From NCBI GenBank assembly GCA_015680905.1, contig CM027384.1:63681001-63745000 (forward strand): DNA of 64,000 nucleotides, given 5' to 3'. The notes under the pieces are model-generated. The model did no database searches. It worked only from the letters and a program-made list of their open reading frames with translations, and was not told the origin of the DNA. A program made the translations under genes and the position numbers. This DNA is from Coptis chinensis (lineage: Eukaryota > Streptophyta > Magnoliopsida > Ranunculales > Ranunculaceae). This document shows, piece by piece, positions 1 to 10,570 of this stretch; the stretch's first letter is position 1; each line of letters begins with the position of its first letter.

Positions 1-620
1 ACATTAACAAGACGTTTCTTTACTTGATGTGGATCCTACAGGAGCAAAAGGAAAATTTATGTATGGTGCAATTCCTCTGCAATATAATTACTCATGCCAC
101 AAACAGGTCAGCCCCTCTTTCTAGTAATACAAATCATGATATATTTGGGTTTCCAGTCTGATACTCCCTTATTTGCCACAAAGCCATTTGAAAACTTTGG
201 GATTTTTGAGACATGTGTCATGAATCACTGGGACCCTATAGAGCCATTAGCGGCAGAGCGAGATCATGTACCTACTCCTCTTCCATCCCCCCTCCATCCC
301 CTCCACACTTCTTCGATAAGGCTGCTATGCGAGAAATACGACACCCCATGGACGCTCTACGCTTGATCAACACTGGCATGCAAAACATGTTCACTCGCCA
401 AGTCAATATGGAGCATTCCATGGGCAAATTTCAGCAACAGATGTGTACTCGTCAAAATGAGTTCCAACGCATGTTAATGGCAAACCAGAACCAGTTTCAG
501 GGTCAAGTGATGCAGTCTTTGGAGGACCTCCAGGATCAGTTAACAACTTTGGGAGCTCGGCGTGCACCTCATTTTCGTAACCCAGGCTCATCTTCAGCAA
601 ACCCTGAAGATTCACAGTAG
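1..620 (+). pseudogene. E4 ORF A1, 3' part: plant-transposon-protein-like ORF
   Basis: Only the C-terminal part lies in the window, in two frames (about 94-255 and about 258-620), so one frameshift is present. The first piece (FLVIQIMIYLGFQSDTPLF) lines up with the region of E3 ORF A beginning VTRIMQHWGFEP. The last 100 residues are Gln/Met-rich with spaced hydrophobics (QNMFTRQ, QFQGQVMQSLEDL), which reads as a coiled coil, followed by a Ser/Asn-rich tail and TAG at 618-620. The same layout (globular N-terminus, coiled-coil C-terminus) recurs in the A-type ORFs of E2 and E3. The family occurs 3' of pol in Athila-like elements; its function is unknown to me. Confidence 0.5.
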
Positions 621-843
621 GAGCCTTAGTATTTCTAGTTTAGTCATGACTTCTGTCATCTGTTTTCCTTACGTAATTGCATTTTATTTTTCTATTAATG
701 TATGTGGTATGTTTATTAATTTCTCAAAAATTTATATCTTAAGACGAATTAAATGAGAAGTTATCTATGTTATAAGATTATTGTCTTCATTTAAAAAAAA
801 AAATTGTTGCATTAAGCATTGGGCCTAATGATCGAGTCTAACA

Positions 844-911
844 GACTGATCCACAACTATGCCCAACGACTCTGCCCAACGGACTGATCCACAACTAGGC
901 CCAACGGCTCT
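844..911 (+). repeat. Two tandem copies of a 38-bp unit upstream of the TATA box
   Basis: GACTGATCCACAACTA-GCCCAACG starts at 844 and again at 882, with two small differences. The unit also contains a shorter repeat, GCCCAACG. The pair sits 35-100 bp upstream of a good TATA box, where a repeated regulatory element would be expected. The regulatory role is inference from position only. Confidence 0.6.
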
Positions 912-944
912 ATCCAACTCACTCAAACGGTCATATTTATTCCC

Positions 945-952
945 TATAAATA
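945..952 (+). promoter_or_regulatory. TATA box (TATAAATA) of a putative internal E4 promoter
   Basis: CCTATAAATA matches the plant TATA consensus. It is followed by a C/T-rich leader of about 60 nt and then an ATG at 1037, so initiation about 30 bp downstream would give a normal short 5' UTR. With the upstream tandem repeats this is the most promoter-like site in the window. It lies inside the element, between ORF A1 and ORF A2, not in an LTR. Confidence 0.5.
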
Positions 953-1036
953 TCAACCTTCCTCGCCATACTTCACTCATCTCATTCTCTCCCTCTCCAC
1001 AATTTACTTTATCCAAATCTAATCTTCTTCCGCTTC

Positions 1037-1156
1037 ATGGATCCAATTGAAAAATTAGAGAAGCACCAATTTGACGATGCAATCAAGGTCTTCATGATAA
1101 CGGTGTTTATCATTGTCATGCTATTGATGTGGCATTTAGTCATACAAAATATCTAG
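1037..1156 (+). CDS. 39-residue single-pass membrane peptide ORF in E4
   Basis: ATG at 1037, TAG at 1154-1156, no internal stop. Residues 1-16 are charged (MDPIEKLEKHQFDDAI). Residues 17-37 are an almost unbroken hydrophobic stretch rich in Val, Ile, Met, Leu and Phe with one Trp, long enough to span a membrane. There are no Cys residues and no cleavable-signal pattern. Arrangement suggests an N-in or tail-anchored peptide. It sits 85 bp downstream of a TATA box behind a pyrimidine-rich leader. I do not recognise a family. It may be a real short protein of the element or a chance ORF; the promoter context favours the former. Confidence 0.4.
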   Translation: MDPIEKLEKHQFDDAIKVFMITVFIIVMLLMWHLVIQNI

Positions 1157-1516
1157 ATCTATGTAACTTGCATCTTTCCTTTTCTTTGTTATTTTTGTAC
1201 ATTAGCGTGGTGTGTTAAATAACTTCTCACAAATTTGTACATTTCACGTATTAAATTGAGAAATTCCTTATGATTATATTTGTGTGTATTATTTGTATGT
1301 TTACATCATCATAAACAGAAAAAAAAAAAAATCAAAAAACCCATAAAAAATTTAAAAAAAAAAATCAAAAACTCACAAAAGCATAACAAACAGAACTTAT
1401 TCTGTTCACATCAAGTCACGCGAGCTACCAAGGTGTGCCTAACTGTTGTCGCGCGCGCCACTCTGTAAGCTCTCACATGCTTCTACTATTGAGGTTTGCT
1501 ATATCAATTCAGAATA

Positions 1517-1738
1517 TACGTGTTGGTCTAACTACACTGCGAAACCTTCCTCCGTATGTTCTATCTCTTTGCACGCCTCGATCACAGTCTTAAAGATCTG
1601 ACTTTAAATGCCCTATTTGACAACTCAACGTAGAGAATACGTGTTGGTCTAACTGCCCTATGAAACCTTACTCCATATTGTCTAATATTTGTGAGAAACT
1701 CATTAATTGTCTTGGGAATCTGACGTTAAAAGACCCAC
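1517..1738 (+). other. Direct repeats and the ATCTGA/TTAAAAGACC motif before ORF A2
   Basis: TACGTGTTGGTCTAACT occurs at 1517-1533 and 1638-1654, each followed by a diverged copy of the next 30 bases. Each is then followed by a version of the ORF-A motif: AGATCTGACTTTAAA near 1595 and GAATCTGACGTTAAAAGACC near 1717-1736. The second version is the best-preserved copy in the window. This looks like a duplicated upstream region for the A-type ORF. From 1157 to 1516 I see AT-rich sequence with an A-rich tract near 1320-1370 and no gene. Confidence 0.55.
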
Positions 1739-1942
1739 CTTGGATACACTCACTCGCTATGTAACGACACATGAATGTGTTGCGACAACAACACATGTTT
1801 CACTTAATTGTGTCTTTTCCGCACATTAATTTTGGATCTAACCACTCATTCCATCATGATCCGTGAATCATTCTAAGGCTGAAATCTTTAGCACTCTTCA
1901 TTTCACTCAACCTTCTCCATTCTTCTCTCACTTCAAATTACA

Positions 1943-3051
1943 ATGAATCCACCAAGAGGTATAGTGCATGAGCAAAAAAAATATTTAATTCATGAAGGCA
2001 TGTTTCATCCATATTTTGACACAGAAATTTTACGGCGTGGATGGTTGCCTCTTTTACATCATTCGGAAGCCGTTTATTCCAGGGAATTGGTTATGAAGTT
2101 CTACAAATATAGTGATTTCGAAAATGGTAAATTCTTATTCCGAGCCAATGGATGGCTGTTTGAATTGACTCAGGAAATCAACTTCGAGATCCTTCAATTT
2201 CCAATGACGTACCCTAAGGTGCATCTTCAGATACCAGTATTTGACTCCGTCAAGCAACTAATGCTTGCAACTGTCTCTCATGGCGAACTCGGCCACAGAA
2301 ACCATGTTGTTCTCCAACTATCCTTGCAACAAAATCAACGAGTTGTACTCCATTAGTTAGCACACAATGTGGTCAGAACTTCAAAAACATTTGAAATCAC
2401 CAAACCCCTCCTCCACCTACTCTGGGTGATGCAGACCCAAAGGGAGGATTTTTGCATAATCCAATTTCTCTGGAACTTGATTGCCAAAGCCAGGAAAACG
2501 TCAGCCCCTTCGCTAACCATAGTGGCGTCATGTTATGTTGGGATTTTCAAGCTATTCACCCGACAATTCTTCTTAAAATGGTGAACCTTATTACACTCAA
2601 CGCAGAGTGTGTCCCATGTTTTTGGACTCCAGAGGCTCACATGAACTTGGTTTACGACCAAGACAACCAAGAACAAGTCCCTTCCTCTGAACACTTCTTT
2701 GATGAGGATGCCCTAGACAACATTTTCAATCCGATGGCAGGCCTCCGATTTCTTCACGCAGGCACTGCATGCATGTTAAGAAATCATCATCACAAGTCTT
2801 CTGGAATTCTAGGAACGTTAGTCGATGCACGACGTTGAATAGGAGGAAATCTTAAAAAACCACTCATAGTTCTTGGACAATCACGCTCTCTTATTGGAAA
2901 AACAAATCACGATTTCCATGAACCAGGGGAATTTCAGCAGCAGCTTGTCCAGCAGATTGATCAACTCAAAAGTCTTATGCAAGATCTACTTCCACCTAAT
3001 CATCCTCATTGTCAACTTGCCCCTGGACCATTTTCCTATTTTAAAAATTAG
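1943..3051 (+). pseudogene. E4 ORF A2: plant-transposon-protein-like ORF
   Basis: The ATG at 1943 follows a C/T-rich leader. The N-terminal 137 residues run in one frame to a TAG at 2354-2356. They carry the family signature: an RRGW motif (EILRRGWLPLL), then Tyr-Ser with a following FYKYSDF, then GWLFELTQEINFEILQFP. The rest continues in shifted frames: about 2369-2580, about 2575-2838 (DEDALDNIFNPMAGLRFLH), then a Gln-rich coiled-coil tail (GEFQQQLVQQIDQLKSLM) ending at a TAG near 3051. At least two frameshifts and two stops are present, so it is inactive. It is a second A-type copy in the same element, about 1.3 kb after A1. From 3052 to 3473 lies an AT-rich leader for ORF B. Confidence 0.55.
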
Positions 3052-3473
3052 GTTTTTAGTTTTTCTTAGGAAGTTTTCTCTTTTAGTCAAACTCTTTTGC
3101 CTTTTTGTGTCTTCTTTTATTAAGAATTAGTATGCCCATTAGGTTGTAATAATTCTAGTTGTTATTAATAAACCGTCATTTCAAACAAATTTTAAACTAT
3201 TATTTTAAATTTGTTTGTAGGAGGGGTCATCTATCTTCTTCCATACTCTTTCATCCATCCCGACAGACTTTATTGGATTCTTCTCCTTGTACCACTTTAT
3301 CCATCAAGTGTGGAAGACATACTTGATTCCCTTGTGGTGGGACAGCCTCGTTGCTTCACGCAACGTGACTATTTCTTTTTTGAACTTCTCATCACACTGA
3401 TTAATAGTATGTCAGGATTCCCTGCTATAAGTTATGCCTCTCTCTACTCTAACAGGAACCATCTTCATCAAGC

Positions 3474-4116
3474 ATGGCAACTCCAAAAATCATTCCTGAG
3501 CAATCTTTCCAAGCTATGATGGACTCCCCCACTTAAGGCCTTCACTTCCGTGACTACATCACTGACATCGGTTGGTCTTCCCTAGTTCTTCAACCTAAGC
3601 AAACTTATTCTCCAAGTTTGGCTGCATATTTTTATGCTAATATAGAAGACACACCTGCATTCAACCCTACACAATGTTTCTTCCTAGACGGGTTCACGAT
3701 CACTGTTGGTGGCACACAACATATCTTTTCTGAGCCAACATTTGCCCTAACTTTGGATCTTCCTTATAACGAGCCTGCGACAACATGGTCATACATCACC
3801 CAGAACTCTTATCGTTTCTTTTCATGGCCTAGTTTTCGCTGGACATATGGTGATGGTCTCACACGAAAAGAAAAAGGAGTTGCACCTGGTAGATGGCTAG
3901 ATACCACCATTCCCTTAGCAAGCATGACTATGAACGTGGGGAGTACGATGTTGTTTGTCCCTCTGAACATCAGAGGAGATTGGAATTTTTCTACTACCAA
4001 TGATTCTGCCTGTGTAGTCTTCAATGCTCTCGCTCAAGGTCATACAGTCTTTGATATCACACACTGTGTTATCACAAATCTAAAAAGAGCTCGCAATTTT
4101 CGACACCATTATTTAC
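3474..4116 (+). pseudogene. E4 ORF B, segment 1 (interrupted by the TRIM)
   Basis: ATG at 3474. The start MATPKIIPEQSF matches the E1 ORF B (MTSPTLIPEQSFEDLF) and E2 ORF B (MKSPQIILEMSLEDLF). A TAA at 3534-3536 replaces a Tyr codon conserved in the other copies. The frame then stays open to the TRIM boundary and includes GWSSLVLQPKQTYSPSL, AAYFYANI and NVGSTMLFVPLNIRG, the last equivalent to NVGNVTFFIMLNILGE of E2. The gene resumes at 5232 and, after E1, at 15230. The family is the putative plant transposon protein group; no biochemical role is known to me. Confidence 0.6.
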
Positions 4117-4517
4117 TGTATAGACCCCCACTTTGTGGCTCATTAAGCCCACGAATCCAACCCAATTCAATTAAGCCCGAGAGCTTAATCCTAGCTACAC
4201 CCAATAACTGGTCTATTTATAAATATGTCCAGGTTTATTATTGTAGAATATAAGGATAGAGGTTCAAAGAGATAAGAATTCTTTTGACAAAAACAAACAC
4301 AATCCTCGTAGGACTCAATCTCTTCATTCATATAAAAACTATTTGTTCTCATAATGTGAACTACGTTGAAACTTGATCCCTAGAGAGTAGATCTTGGGTA
4401 CATAGGCAGCCATTATCTTGATTCAGTTTCATCTCCCCCAACATCAATTTTCTCTGTTTCTTAGTGCATTCTTTATCATTTGCTCTCGTTGTGTTGAAGC
4501 AGGTTCTTGCCGAAACA
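4117..4517 (+). repeat. TRIM left (5') LTR
   Basis: Begins TGTATAGACCCCCACTTTG and ends GCCGAAACA. It is roughly 90 percent like the right copy by eye, with changes such as AAGCCCACGAATCC against AACCCACGAATCC. A TATTTATAAATATG stretch at about 4214 is a plausible TATA region. Confidence 0.88.
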
Positions 4518-4831
4518 TAATTGGCGCTGTCTGTGCGTTTTTAAGAATCCATTATCACGTGAAGCAATCAAGATGGTAAGCACAAGAAGCAGACCGAACT
4601 ATCAACATATTCCTCCTGCCAATAGGAATCACAACCCTCGAAATTCAACTCGGCCAATGCAAGAACCGTTGAACAATCAAGTTGCTCCTAGTGGTAGGAT
4701 TAATTTTCAACATCCAACTGCAGCAGCACTGCCGGCCCCACCACCCCTCTGCCGCCGCAAATGACAGTACAAACGCCCCCGCCACCACCCCTAACAGTCT
4801 TGCAATAAGAAAACCTACAAGTAAGGGTGGA

Positions 4832-5231
4832 TGTATAGACCCCACTTTGTGGCTCATTAACCCACGAATCCAGCCCAAATCAATGAAGCCCAAGGGCTTA
4901 ATCCTAGCTATACCCAATAACTGGTCTATTTATGAATATGTCCAGGTTCATTATTGTAGAATATAAGGATAAAGGTTCAAAGAGATAAGAATTTTTTTGA
5001 CACAAACAAACACAGTCATCGTAGGACTCAATCTCTTCATTCATAAAAAAAACATTCTCTCTCACAACAAGGAACTACGTTAAAACTTGATCCCTAGATA
5101 ATATATCTTGGGTACGTAGGTAGCCATTATCTTGGTTCGGTTTCATCTCCCCCAACATCAAATTCCTCTGTTTCTTAGTGCATTCTTTACAATTGCTCTC
5201 GTTGTGTTGAAGCAGGTTATTGCCAAAATAT
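4832..5231 (+). repeat. TRIM right (3') LTR
   Basis: Begins TGTATAGACCCCACTTTG directly after a purine-rich run and ends GCCAAAATA, followed by the TTTAC duplication. Divergence from the left copy implies an older insertion than E1. Confidence 0.88.
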
Positions 5232-5390
5232 TTACTTTTACCTGTAATCACCTGCCGAATTATGAAGACACATTTCCCACAGTTTTCAGCCACTTTTAAC
5301 GATTGGGTTAAGGTAGATTCCATATGTCCTGTGAACAAAATCATTCGTTCATTAAGGTTTTGGGCATGGTGTGGACGCGTGGACGCTCTT
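5232..5390 (+). pseudogene. E4 ORF B, segment 2 (between TRIM and E1)
   Basis: In the frame giving LPVITCRIMKTHFPQFSA and NDWVKVDSICPVNKIIRSL, this fragment lines up with LLMPILVCRIILCFFPVF and VGVDIVRPTNSIIRSF in E1 ORF B. The alignment shows that it is the same gene continued across the TRIM. E1 interrupts it at 5391. Confidence 0.6.
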
Positions 5391-6868
5391 TGATAACCCG
5401 AAAAAACTCAATTAGATTACTCTAACCTTATTCTTACGGTATCAATGATTTATTTCCTACTCTCACATATATATTCATGCAATATATAGAGTACGGAATC
5501 GTTCCACTCTTAACTCTCAAGACTTAAACAAATTCAACTAATCAAACCCAAAGAACAATGGTGAGAGTGATGTGTTATATGAAATATCTATTCTATGATT
5601 ATACTACGGATTCAATTTATACTAACAAGATATAATAATTAAACTACAGAAATACTAACTAGACTCTATGATAAGGAATTAGGGGGATTGAATCCGCTTT
5701 AACTCTACTTAATCTACTAACAAAGAACTGTCGCACTCAAATTGAAATGTTATCGCATAACAATTGGTAAATCTAATCCCTAACTATTCATGGCAATCTC
5801 TACCAAATAATAACTAGCATGTGAAGTATTAAACCCATTCTCATGGTGAACTAATTACTTCTAGAATTGAATAGATTATGAGGGCCTAATTCTACTAACA
5901 AAATCAAGTCTTCATCAAGGCTTCCTCAACCCTCTAATGGAGGGTTAGCCTAGAGTCATTAAACTATCATTTCTCATGAAATCTAAACAAGACATAATAT
6001 AAAGATTTGAACTTTACTTGTTTAAACTCAATTCAAACTACTCATGCAATAATTGAATTAAACTAATAATGACAAGTAATTGAATCTAAGGATTTAAGCT
6101 AATAAGTAAAGAAATTGAACAAGATTATCAAGAACACTAATTTATTTATCTAATGAAATCAATAACAATAATTTAATACTGAATTTAAGGCAAGAATAAA
6201 AACTAATTAATTAATCTAAAACTAGATCTAGAACTAAGGTTTAATGGCTACTTTTCTTATTCTAACCTAATTTATTTTCTAACCTAACTATCTACCATTA
6301 ACAAAGAGCTAAGCTTTTGTTTTATACATCCAGATCCAAAATCGTGCATGGGCTTGGAGCCATGTTTTGGGCCAGAGAATCAGGCCCAAAACCCAATTCT
6401 TTCAGTCCAAAAAGGCCTCTTCAGCTGCAGTTGACTTCGACAGACTTTTCGTCCACTTTTTCTCCTCTGATTGGGCCAAGGCTTAAACCATTAGAAAGCT
6501 CTTTCCGAGCCGGTCGTTTTGACGTAAGGTAGGCCCAATTCCGAGGTCTGAGTCCAAAGATATGGTCTTCGGAAGTTATGTTGACTTTGTGCACTGTTTC
6601 TGCCTGCGTGGACTTTGACTTTTCATCTTTTGACCGGGCTTTACAGAGGCTTTGTCTTCTTGAATCTTGGCCTTTAATCACAAAACTCCTTAGCATCCGA
6701 CCTTTGCTTCTTTATCTCGCTAAAGTGGCACATTTCTGCACATAATGGACTTTGAAGCCCTAATATATAAAACACGTAATCGGTATTAACTCTTACTTAT
6801 TATTCACATAATTGGTCTAAAAAATGCGATTGTTAAGGGGTTAAAACTACAGTTTTGGGCTCTTATCA
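5391..6868 (-). repeat. E1 3' LTR (left copy)
   Basis: Starts TGATAACCCGAAAAAACTC and ends GGGCTCTTATCA on the + strand, with 5-bp target duplication outside. It differs from the right copy mainly by single-base indels in short homopolymers. The short open frames inside (for example near 6317-6696) are LTR sequence, not genes. Confidence 0.92.
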
Positions 6869-6906
6869 AACCACCCCCAAACAGCATTTTGCTTGTCCTC
6901 AAGCAA
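6869..6906 (-). other. E1 terminal hairpin plus polypurine tract
   Basis: On the sense strand this reads CTTGAGGACAAG (4-bp stem, AGGA loop), a 9-base spacer and then TTTGGGGGTGGTT directly abutting the 3' LTR. The G-rich run is the expected plus-strand primer site. The hairpin is discussed in the findings because it recurs. Confidence 0.8.
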
Positions 6907-7559
6907 ATATGAGAAATTAGAATAAGTGACCAAAAATGGAGTTCTATCTACTCTCGTTTCGCTGAGTGCGATTGCATTGACCATATGCAACAAGGCCTTA
7001 AACCACTAGGAATTCCCTAGTGGGCGAGTTATAACCTCGTGAGAGTTTTTCGATGAAGGTACTCACAAACTTCATCTATACTACAACGACTAAGAAATAA
7101 AACTATTGTTTCCTCATTCATGTCTCAACTATCTATACATCTCACTAGCAAATGAATAAGAATAACCAAGTCAAAAACCTAAACTAATATATTCATAATA
7201 ATCAATCATCTATGATACAAATATAGATACTATGAGTAATACTATGAAATGCCTAGCGGGTTAAGTTTAGAAAACTTCGAATAAGCGTCTTTAAGTAGGT
7301 CCTCACATAAATGTCAAGACAAAAATCACTCGATTTTTCCGCTCAAGTTTTCGCTACTCCGGTGTCTTGGTGGGCACACTTTACCTTACAATCTCAAAGA
7401 CAAATAAGGGAAGCCGGAGTCGATCAAACACATCTGCCACTTACTATCACACTAACCTATTCCTAATTGAGCTAGAGGTCTTTTATTAGGTGTTGGGGGA
7501 TTAGGAGATGGTTTAAGAAGGAAGGAAATGGATATTCAAAAGGACAAGTCCGAGATAAT

Positions 7560-7870
7560 AGAGTCTTCATATTATGTAACTTAGAAAACCTTCTTATTTT
7601 CTTTTGCTTCTATACTTTGTTTCCATCCTTAGCCATATTTTTCTTTTTTTCTTTTCTTTGGCTTTTGACTCCCTTTTATTCTATTTTTGGAGTTTTATTT
7701 ATTTCTATTTTTTTTTCTTTTCCTTGGATGGAAACTTCTTTTCTTTTAAAGCATCTAACTAATTTTTTGTTTACACGGGTTTTCTCTTCTTCTTTCTTCA
7801 CTCATTCTATTCTCGGACTTATTCTAAATTGGGTAGGTTGATTTTTTTTTTTTTTATTTTGTTTTGTTTT
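7560..7870 (-). repeat. Low-complexity pyrimidine tract (purine-rich in element sense) in the E1 3' region
   Basis: A run dominated by T and C in motifs such as TTTTCTTTTCTTTGG, so the element RNA is A/G-rich here. A homologous tract occurs in E2 at about 22915-23210. The remaining sequence between 6907 and 8439 is non-coding and collinear with the equivalent 3' region of E2, E3 and E4. Confidence 0.6.
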
Positions 7871-8439
7871 TGTAACGAGGGTAAAGGAATTGTGGTTTAT
7901 GGAAGGCTAAAGAAAGGCTCGGAGGGGACTAGCGGAAAATAATTCATAGGTTTGAATTTACGGCTATATCGATCCAAAGAGGGCCTAAATTCTCGCTTAG
8001 GATATGGCATAGTGATCAAGCAAGTGGGGCGTGTGATTTCTCTATCCGGATTTTACTTCTCCCTTGTGTCATTTCTTAAATGTTTAATTTCATATAAGGC
8101 TTTAGGCTATATTCTCCACGAGGATTTGTAGAATAAGTACTCTAGCCTAGATTTTAGAAACTTACTTGCTAACAATCATAGATACTCATGTAATATATTT
8201 ATAGATAGATGCAAAGATTATTACCTACATATTAACCTAAGTTTCTAACAATTATTCTGATGCAAAAGCTATGTGAGACATCTAGATTGTTAAGAGCATA
8301 GAGAAAGAAAACAATACCAATATTCCTAAGTGTATAGCATAAACTTATTTATTTATATTTTTGAAATTTTTAACTTGAAAACAAATGCATATTATACATT
8401 TCTATATCCTAACAGATGCCTTAATTACACGTGTTTCTA

Positions 8440-8478
8440 TGCCCCCCAAACAAGAAGCATGCTTTGTCCTCAAAGCAT
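8440..8478 (-). other. E1 internal hairpin plus polypurine-like module
   Basis: In sense direction GCTTTGAGGACAAAGCATGC is followed by TTGTTTGGGGGGCA. The CTTTG/CAAAG stem with AGGA loop and the G run repeat the terminal module about 1.57 kb away, just 3' of ORF B. Confidence 0.65.
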
Positions 8479-8684
8479 TTAAATAAAGAGGGTAGAAAAA
8501 TACCATGGAAACGCGTGAAATTCTGGAACATCTGCAAAACAAGGTTAGAACATACTAATATAGGAAATACAAAAACTGACGCAACTCTATAAGAGTTACA
8601 CCCATTATGGGGTTAGCAGAATTAAATTGCTTGGGACATAAGCAGACACTAACTGAAATTAAAAACTTACCTCCACTCCAGCGT

Positions 8685-9476
8685 TTACTCGTCATCCTCC
8701 TCTTCTATAAAGAAGTGAGGTTCCTTCGCGTTCAGCCATGCCATGATAATTTGCCAAGCTTGCCGCCATTTATCATCTACGGATGCTAACCTGTTAAACG
8801 CCACTTGGTCGGATGGGGTGTAAGGTGCAACCTGATGAGGTTGTATCCTCCACCCTTGCCAAGTCATTGCACGGAAAGATCGAATAATAGAATTGGTGGG
8901 TCTCACAATGTCGACTCCAACCCAAATTGGTGAAACGGGCACAAAAACAGGGAAGAAACATAGTATAATACGGCAAACTAATATAGGCATAAGAAGATAC
9001 TTATGCCTCATGCTATGGGCTCGTGCTAAACTAGACATCAAGGTTCTGGGAAGGTCATGGCACATACGTCCGCGGGCTAAAAGCAAGGAAGACGCTGCAA
9101 GTGGCATCATTCACAGAAAAGAAAAAAAACAACATTCCCCTAAAATGTTTAGCATGATCCAAAACATAACAGTTCCAATGTTCATGGACAGGCTACCAAG
9201 GGCGACGTTATATTCCCCTTGGTCCTCGATACGGAAAATGCCTGCCCCATAAGCCTCATGCAAAAAGTCATAAGTGTAGATATGCATATTATCTACCCAA
9301 TAGCATCATGGGTAATGTATTTCAGCGGGCATGGCAAGTCCAAGAACAAATGCTAGCAAGAACCATAAAAGGTTCCCACCTACGTGTGTGATCACCTCGC
9401 GAAACCAAGCACCATAAGTAGTGCTTTGAAACAAATCTTCGAAAGACTGTTCCGGTATCAATGTAGGAGATGTCAT
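8685..9476 (-). pseudogene. E1 ORF B: plant-transposon-protein-like ORF
   Basis: ATG at 9476 (MTSPTLIPEQSFEDLF) and TAA at 8685-8687. Compared with E2 ORF B, about 55 residues are missing after the GW-equivalent position: E1 goes from THVGGNLLWFLLAFVLGL straight into the MPAEI region. A stop follows at HYP, and there is at least one frameshift before the C-terminal 140 residues. The C-terminal part has a hydrophobic stretch (LLMPILVCRIILCFFPVF), then a Trp-rich region (RAMTWQGWRIQPHQVAPY) and an acidic end (EEEDDE). The hydrophobic stretch could be a membrane segment. The family lies 3' of pol, where envelope-like ORFs are described in Athila elements, but I see no signal peptide. Confidence 0.55.
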
Positions 9477-9599
9477 CTCAAAATTACGCTCTGGAATAGC
9501 TATGAATGATCTGGAAACTACCCGTGAAAACTGGAATTTTTCTGGTCCAGGAAGTCGAGGCCTTGAAAGTCGCTCGATAGAAAAAGCGGCTCAAGTTTT

Positions 9600-9740
9600 T
9601 AAATTCCAGTGTTTGGCGGTCGCTTCGGCTTGGCGCGGGCGCTCTAGGTCCGATAGATGAGGGTCGGCGCTCGGCAAAACTTGAAGCTCTAGGTCCGATC
9701 CGATGATGAGGTCGGTCGGCTCGGTATGAGGGCGGGTCGC
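9600..9740 (-). promoter_or_regulatory. GC-rich leader block upstream of E1 ORF B
   Basis: An island of GC-rich sequence with repeated GCGCGGGCGCTC-type and TAGGTCCGAT motifs in otherwise AT-rich DNA, 120-260 bp upstream of the ORF B start. A similar block lies in the leader before gag at 12815-12915. No promoter consensus is obvious. An open - strand frame here (to 9966) is probably incidental. From 9750 to 11040 I see non-coding sequence with A-rich stretches and G-rich runs in sense direction near 10485-10505 and 10613-10620. Confidence 0.45.
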
Positions 9741-10542
9741 TAGATTCGACTAAATTTTCCGAAAATGTGAAGGGCGCAGCGGCGAATTTCGATGGATGCG
9801 AAGAGGCCCCCTTCTGAAGAATGAAACCGGAGTTTAGATGAAAAAGAAAGTAAAACTTGGAGTGCATGGTGCGGGATGATGGTGGAATGTATTGTGGTTT
9901 GTTAGTGTAGAAAGAAGGGAGTTTAAATAGGTTTTGAATTGTTAAAACGAATCGGTAGGTTACCAAAAAGCTTTAAGGCAATTTCCGGAAACAATAAAAT
10001 TTCCGAACCCGAAAACGGAAACAACTCATATTCTTGATTCTATAACAACCCTAATATCTTTCATATTGGATTTAGACTAGTAACTTCTAAACTCTCTTAG
10101 ATTTCATCCTACCACCACATCTAATCATAGGTATGCCAATTCACGACAATATTCTCAACCTTCACTCCAAAACAAACTCTAAAATGGAGGATCTTCTACA
10201 AATCATGATATAATAAATAATACCACCCCAAACAATTCGGGAAGGTGGGATTAACAATAAAATCCATGCACAATTTGAAAAGAACCACATTATATTAAAA
10301 TTAAAATTCAAACAACATTTAACTACCAAATTCAAAGTTAACTACTGAATTTAACAACGTAACATCCTATCTACTAAAAATAATAAAAACAACATCAAAA
10401 CAACAAACAAGAAGAAATCTAGCTACTCTTCAAGAGAGCGAGGTGGGGGTAAGAATAAAATTTGAGTGATCAAGCATGGAAAAACCAAACACCCCCCAAA
10501 CAAATTTTTGAAAACAGGTTTGTAAAAATTTGTTTTAAAACG

Positions 10543-10570
10543 TGGGTCTTTTAAAGACGATTCGAGACTT
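10543..10570 (-). other. ORF-A upstream motif, E1 copy
   Basis: In sense direction the bases read AGTCTCGAATCGTCTTTAAA followed by AGACCCACG. It matches the same motif in E2 (27541-27571), E3 and E4. In E1 the A-type ORF that should follow has been lost. Confidence 0.5.

Larger units (their letters stand above)
4117..5231 (+). mobile_element. TRIM (terminal-repeat retrotransposon in miniature), 1.1 kb
   Basis: Two LTRs of about 400 bp (4117-4517 and 4832-5231) flank an internal region of only 314 bp. A primer site TGGCGCTGTCTGTGCG follows the left LTR after a 4-base spacer, and a purine-rich AAGGGTGGA precedes the right LTR. TTTAC is duplicated at 4112-4116 and 5232-5236. The right LTR ends TA instead of CA. 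The internal segment holds no gag or pol, only a short open stretch starting at ATG 4573 that encodes an Arg/Asn/Pro-rich peptide, possibly a gag remnant. It must have moved with enzymes from another element. The insertion splits E4 ORF B. Confidence 0.9.

Noticed and set aside
5075-5344. 89-codon - strand open frame
   Set aside because: It spans the TRIM LTR boundary into the opposite strand of E4 ORF B; both are explained on the + strand.
6421-6696. 91-codon - strand frame, also at 14781-15056
   Set aside because: Lies wholly in the E1 LTRs and is therefore present twice; no protein-like conservation beyond LTR identity.
9484-9966. 160-codon - strand frame with Arg/Pro/Ser-rich sequence
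   Set aside because: Falls in the GC-rich leader block before ORF B; composition follows the GC-rich repeats and no domain is visible.
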